A stretch of 64,000 bases of DNA, from NCBI RefSeq assembly GCF_002979775.1, contig NZ_PCPR01000002.1:434001-498000 (forward strand). The letters are read 5' to 3'. Shown here piece after piece: positions 62,263 to 64,000 of the stretch. The number at the start of each line of letters is the position of its first letter. Position 1 is the first letter of the stretch. This DNA is from Arthrobacter sp. MYb23. GTDB lineage: Bacteria > Actinomycetota > Actinomycetes > Actinomycetales > Micrococcaceae. The notes below the pieces were generated by a model. The model searched no databases. It saw nothing but the letters and a program-made list of their open reading frames with translations, and had not been told where the DNA came from. The position numbers were made by a program, and so were the translations under genes.

Positions 62263-62793
62263 TTAGATGACGCCGCCGGCGGCGGAGGGCGCACTGGCGT
62301 CGTTTCCGCCGTCGCCTACGGTTTCGCGGGCAACGTAGTTCTCGATGTCGAAGAGGTTCTCGGCACGTTCGGTGATGTTCAGCAGCGTGGTCATCGAGGC
62401 AACTTCCTCAACCTGCTCCTTCAGGAACCACAGCATGAACTGCTCACCCAGGGCGTCGCCCTCTGCACGGGCAACACGGAACATCTCCTCGATGTTGCGG
62501 GTGACTTCCTTCTCCTGCTCCAACGCGAGCGCGATGGGTTCCTTGGCGTTGGTGAAGTTATTGCGAACCGGTGCGATGCCTGGAATCTCCACGTGCACGT
62601 TACGGTCCAGCATGTACTGGACCATCATCATGGCGTGATTGCGCTCCTCGAGTGACTGGCGATAGAAGTGACGGGCCAGCTGCGGCAAGTCTTCGCCATC
62701 AAAGTACACAGCTACTGCGATGTACTGCTGGGAGGCCGCAAACTCATTGGCGACCTGGGCGGACAACAGCTCATTGAAAGTCTTCTTAGCCAT
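62263..62793 (-). CDS. Ferritin
   Basis: A 176-residue non-haem ferritin storing iron as ferric mineral in a 24-mer. Ferroxidase ligands Glu17, Glu50 and His53 are visible (ANEFAASQQYIAVAVYFDGE, SLEERNHAMMMVQY), and later EQEKEVTRNIEEMF. C-terminus is Gly/Ala-rich and variable. ATG 62793 has TAGGAT exactly 6 nt upstream. No IdeR-like box was recognised in the 54-nt gap to crcB. Confidence 0.94.
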   Translation of the reverse strand: MAKKTFNELLSAQVANEFAASQQYIAVAVYFDGEDLPQLARHFYRQSLEERNHAMMMVQYMLDRNVHVEIPGIAPVRNNFTNAKEPIALALEQEKEVTRNIEEMFRVARAEGDALGEQFMLWFLKEQVEEVASMTTLLNITERAENLFDIENYVARETVGDGGNDASAPSAAGGVI

Positions 62794-62799
62794 GGCTCG

Positions 62800-62805
62800 A
62801 TCCTA
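62800..62805 (-). promoter_or_regulatory. Candidate -10 box, leaderless start of ferritin
   Basis: TAGGAT on the minus strand, then CGAGCC, then ATG at 62793. Confidence 0.5.
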
Positions 62806-62847
62806 CAGGCGGGGCAAGACACTTTTGTTGGTGAGATTGGCCACTCC

Positions 62848-63219
62848 TCAAGGCAGCAACAGGCTGATACCCACACCGGCCGCAGCGGAAATGACGCTCG
62901 CTGCCATGGAGCCCAATCCGTTGATGAGCGCCAGGCCCGTCTTTCCACTTTGGATCAGCCGGATGGTCTCCAGGCTCGCCGTACTGAAAGTGGTGTACCC
63001 GCCCAAAAAACCTGTCCCCAGGATCAGGAACAGTGACCCAGGCGCATGGCCCCGCATCACCAGTCCGGCAAGGAACCCGAGAGCAAATGAACCCGTGACG
63101 TTGATCAGCATGGTTCCCCAAGGGAAGGCAGTCTTGACGCGCTGCCGGATCAAACCGTCCACCATGAACCTGACCGCTGCGCCGACTCCTCCAGCAAGCG
63201 CAAGGAGAATCACCGTCAC
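62848..63219 (-). CDS. crcB: Fluoride exporter CrcB/Fluc, second subunit
   Basis: A 123-residue four-helix dual-topology fluoride channel subunit. GGVGAAVRFMVDGLIRQ, WGTMLINVTGSFALGFLAG (conserved Asn) and LGTGFLGGYTTFSTASLE (Thr/Ser/Phe pore track) are intact. GTG 63219 overlaps the stop of the first crcB gene (GTGA). Paired crcB genes make heterodimers in many Gram-positives. Confidence 0.9.
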   Translation of the reverse strand: MTVILLALAGGVGAAVRFMVDGLIRQRVKTAFPWGTMLINVTGSFALGFLAGLVMRGHAPGSLFLILGTGFLGGYTTFSTASLETIRLIQSGKTGLALINGLGSMAASVISAAAGVGISLLLP

Positions 63220-63659
63220 GGCAAACGCCTGGTCACGCGGCGGTGATGCCAAGCACCCAGCCAGATGCCTGCAGTAGTGGCCACGGCCCCGCCAAACAAA
63301 CTCGCTGCGAGGTACCCTGCAGCTCCGGGCGCCGCCTCCGCCATGAACAGGTGGACTGCGTCCAAAGCCAAGGTGCTGTAGGTCGTATAGGCACCCAGGA
63401 ACCCCGTCCCCAAAGCAAGCCGCAGAACCCGGCGGCTTCCGACGTCGGGCCCCCTTCGGGAGAGTCCTTCCAGCAGTGCCCCCAGCGCCAACGCGCCGGA
63501 CAGGTTGATGACCAATGTAGGCAGCGGCCAGGCATCCGGGGCTGGGATCACCAGTCCAAGGCCGTACCGGGCGAGCGCACCGAACACGCCGCCGGCCGCC
63601 ACGATGCCGATGAAACCCCAGTGAAGGTGAAGTGGCCTGTTCGCCTCAGTCGTCGTCAT
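63216..63659 (-). CDS. crcB: Fluoride exporter CrcB/Fluc, first subunit
   Basis: A 147-residue paralogue of the next gene. GGVFGALARYGLGLV, PTLVINLSGALALGALLEG and LGTGFLGAYTTYSTLALDAV match the channel core. The start overlaps the 3' end of the stress-protein gene by 14 nt, so the three may be one transcript. No fluoride riboswitch was seen, but the promoter is outside the window. Confidence 0.9.
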   Translation of the reverse strand: MTTTEANRPLHLHWGFIGIVAAGGVFGALARYGLGLVIPAPDAWPLPTLVINLSGALALGALLEGLSRRGPDVGSRRVLRLALGTGFLGAYTTYSTLALDAVHLFMAEAAPGAAGYLAASLFGGAVATTAGIWLGAWHHRRVTRRLP

Positions 63660-63996
63660 CGTCGTCCGGGACCCGGGGGTTCACCGGGACCACGAGGACC
63701 GGCACCTCTTGGCGATGGAAAAGGCGGCGGGCCACGGAGCCTGCCGTCAGCTCCTTGATCGCGGCCGTCAGTTTGTGCTCACGTGTGCCCACCACGATCA
63801 TGGAGGCGCCGATGCTCGCGGCCTCGCGGGCCAAGGCGTGCGCCGGCTCCCCCGCAAGCGGCACGATGGACCATGCAACGTCCCAGCCAGCCAATTGTTC
63901 GGCGACGCTGGCCGTCAATGACTCCGGTATCCCTTGGGCTCCTTCAACACCATCCGGGTCGATGGGAGCGGCCGGCCCTCCGGTGGTTCCATCCAC
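63646..63996 (-). CDS. Universal stress protein, truncated by the window end
   Basis: C-terminal part of a UspA-domain protein. IGASMIVVGTREHK followed by LTAGSVARRLFHRQEVPVLV gives the G-x2-G-x9-G(S/T) ATP-binding pattern typical of nucleotide-binding Usp. The protein ends in six aspartates. The first in-frame GTG near 63996 is probably internal; the true start is beyond 64000. Confidence 0.85.
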   Translation of the reverse strand: MDGTTGGPAAPIDPDGVEGAQGIPESLTASVAEQLAGWDVAWSIVPLAGEPAHALAREAASIGASMIVVGTREHKLTAAIKELTAGSVARRLFHRQEVPVLVVPVNPRVPDDDDDD

Positions 63997-64000
63997 GGGA

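Noticed and set aside
62794..63700. Fluoride riboswitch near the crcB pair
   Set aside because: The upstream region of the first crcB gene is coding (stress protein), and no aptamer-like fold was seen.
1..64000. CRISPR array, prophage, insertion sequence or tRNA gene
   Set aside because: No regularly spaced repeats, transposase, integrase or cloverleaf sequences were recognised on either strand.

Overview
The window is high-GC actinobacterial chromosome, most likely from the Micrococcaceae (Arthrobacter or Paenarthrobacter type). Pointers are the succinylase lysine branch (dapC, dapD, dapE), a sigE / anti-sigma / tatB block, typA, a DUF3117 protein, a 7Fe ferredoxin beside dapC, and many genes that appear to be read from leaderless transcripts. 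From memory, much of the gene content matches the Mycobacterium tuberculosis backbone around Rv1107-Rv1232 (xseBA, ispH, ychF, typA, fdxC-dapC, dapD/dapE, Rv1205, Rv1209-1211, Rv1220c-sigE-rseA-tatB, mrp, Rv1232c), rearranged and with insertions. Both ends cut a gene: a PHP-domain protein on the left and a universal stress protein on the right. I saw no rRNA, tRNA, CRISPR array, prophage or insertion sequence.

1-9.5 kb: PHP-domain phosphoesterase, Xaa-Pro aminopeptidase, a stress-type membrane protein, then a + strand cluster of a soluble MgtE-like/CBS protein, a DUF1003 membrane protein and an Mrp-type ATPase. Convergent to it are tatB, a zinc anti-sigma factor and the ECF sigma factor SigE, with an O-methyltransferase divergent. 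9.3-12.2 kb: DUF3117 protein, PIG-V-like membrane glycosyltransferase, DivIVA-like protein, LOG protein. 12.4-15.7 kb: gluABCD glutamate ABC importer. 15.8-24.5 kb: divergent dapE/dapD, a lysozyme-fold secreted protein, an orphan protein, TetR regulator, galE, citrate synthase, dapC and ferredoxin.

24.6-34 kb: small SH3-like protein, four-helix membrane protein, typA, SGNH lipoprotein, and a complete peptide-type ABC importer (dppA-B-C-DF) whose two ATPases are fused. 34-43.6 kb: an AHSA1 protein, a 41-residue acidic protein, ychF, rmuC, ispH, a membrane protein, xseA-xseB, PPK2 and an alanine-type aminotransferase. 43.6-47.2 kb: a four-gene osmoprotectant ABC importer with every junction overlapping.

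47.3-64 kb: rsgA preceded by a 30-codon leader ORF, NUDIX hydrolase, GH35 beta-galactosidase, pirin, GlcNAc-type kinase, nitronate monooxygenase, LysR regulator beside an MFS exporter, TMEM175 channel, two Lrp/AsnC regulators around another MFS transporter, DUF1761 protein, CorA, ZapE-like ATPase, ferritin, a CrcB pair and a universal stress protein.

The content is mostly housekeeping and nutrient uptake, and no undescribed defence or biosynthetic system is evident. The points most worth following are the leaderless-start signature (TANNNT exactly 6 nt before the start codon at 13 genes, 7 nt at six more), a strong-RBS leader ORF before rsgA, a perfect 16-bp palindrome before sigE, a tandem repeat covering the ispH promoter, a soluble MgtE-like sensor overlapping a DUF1003 gene, and a structured hairpin between gluB and gluC.
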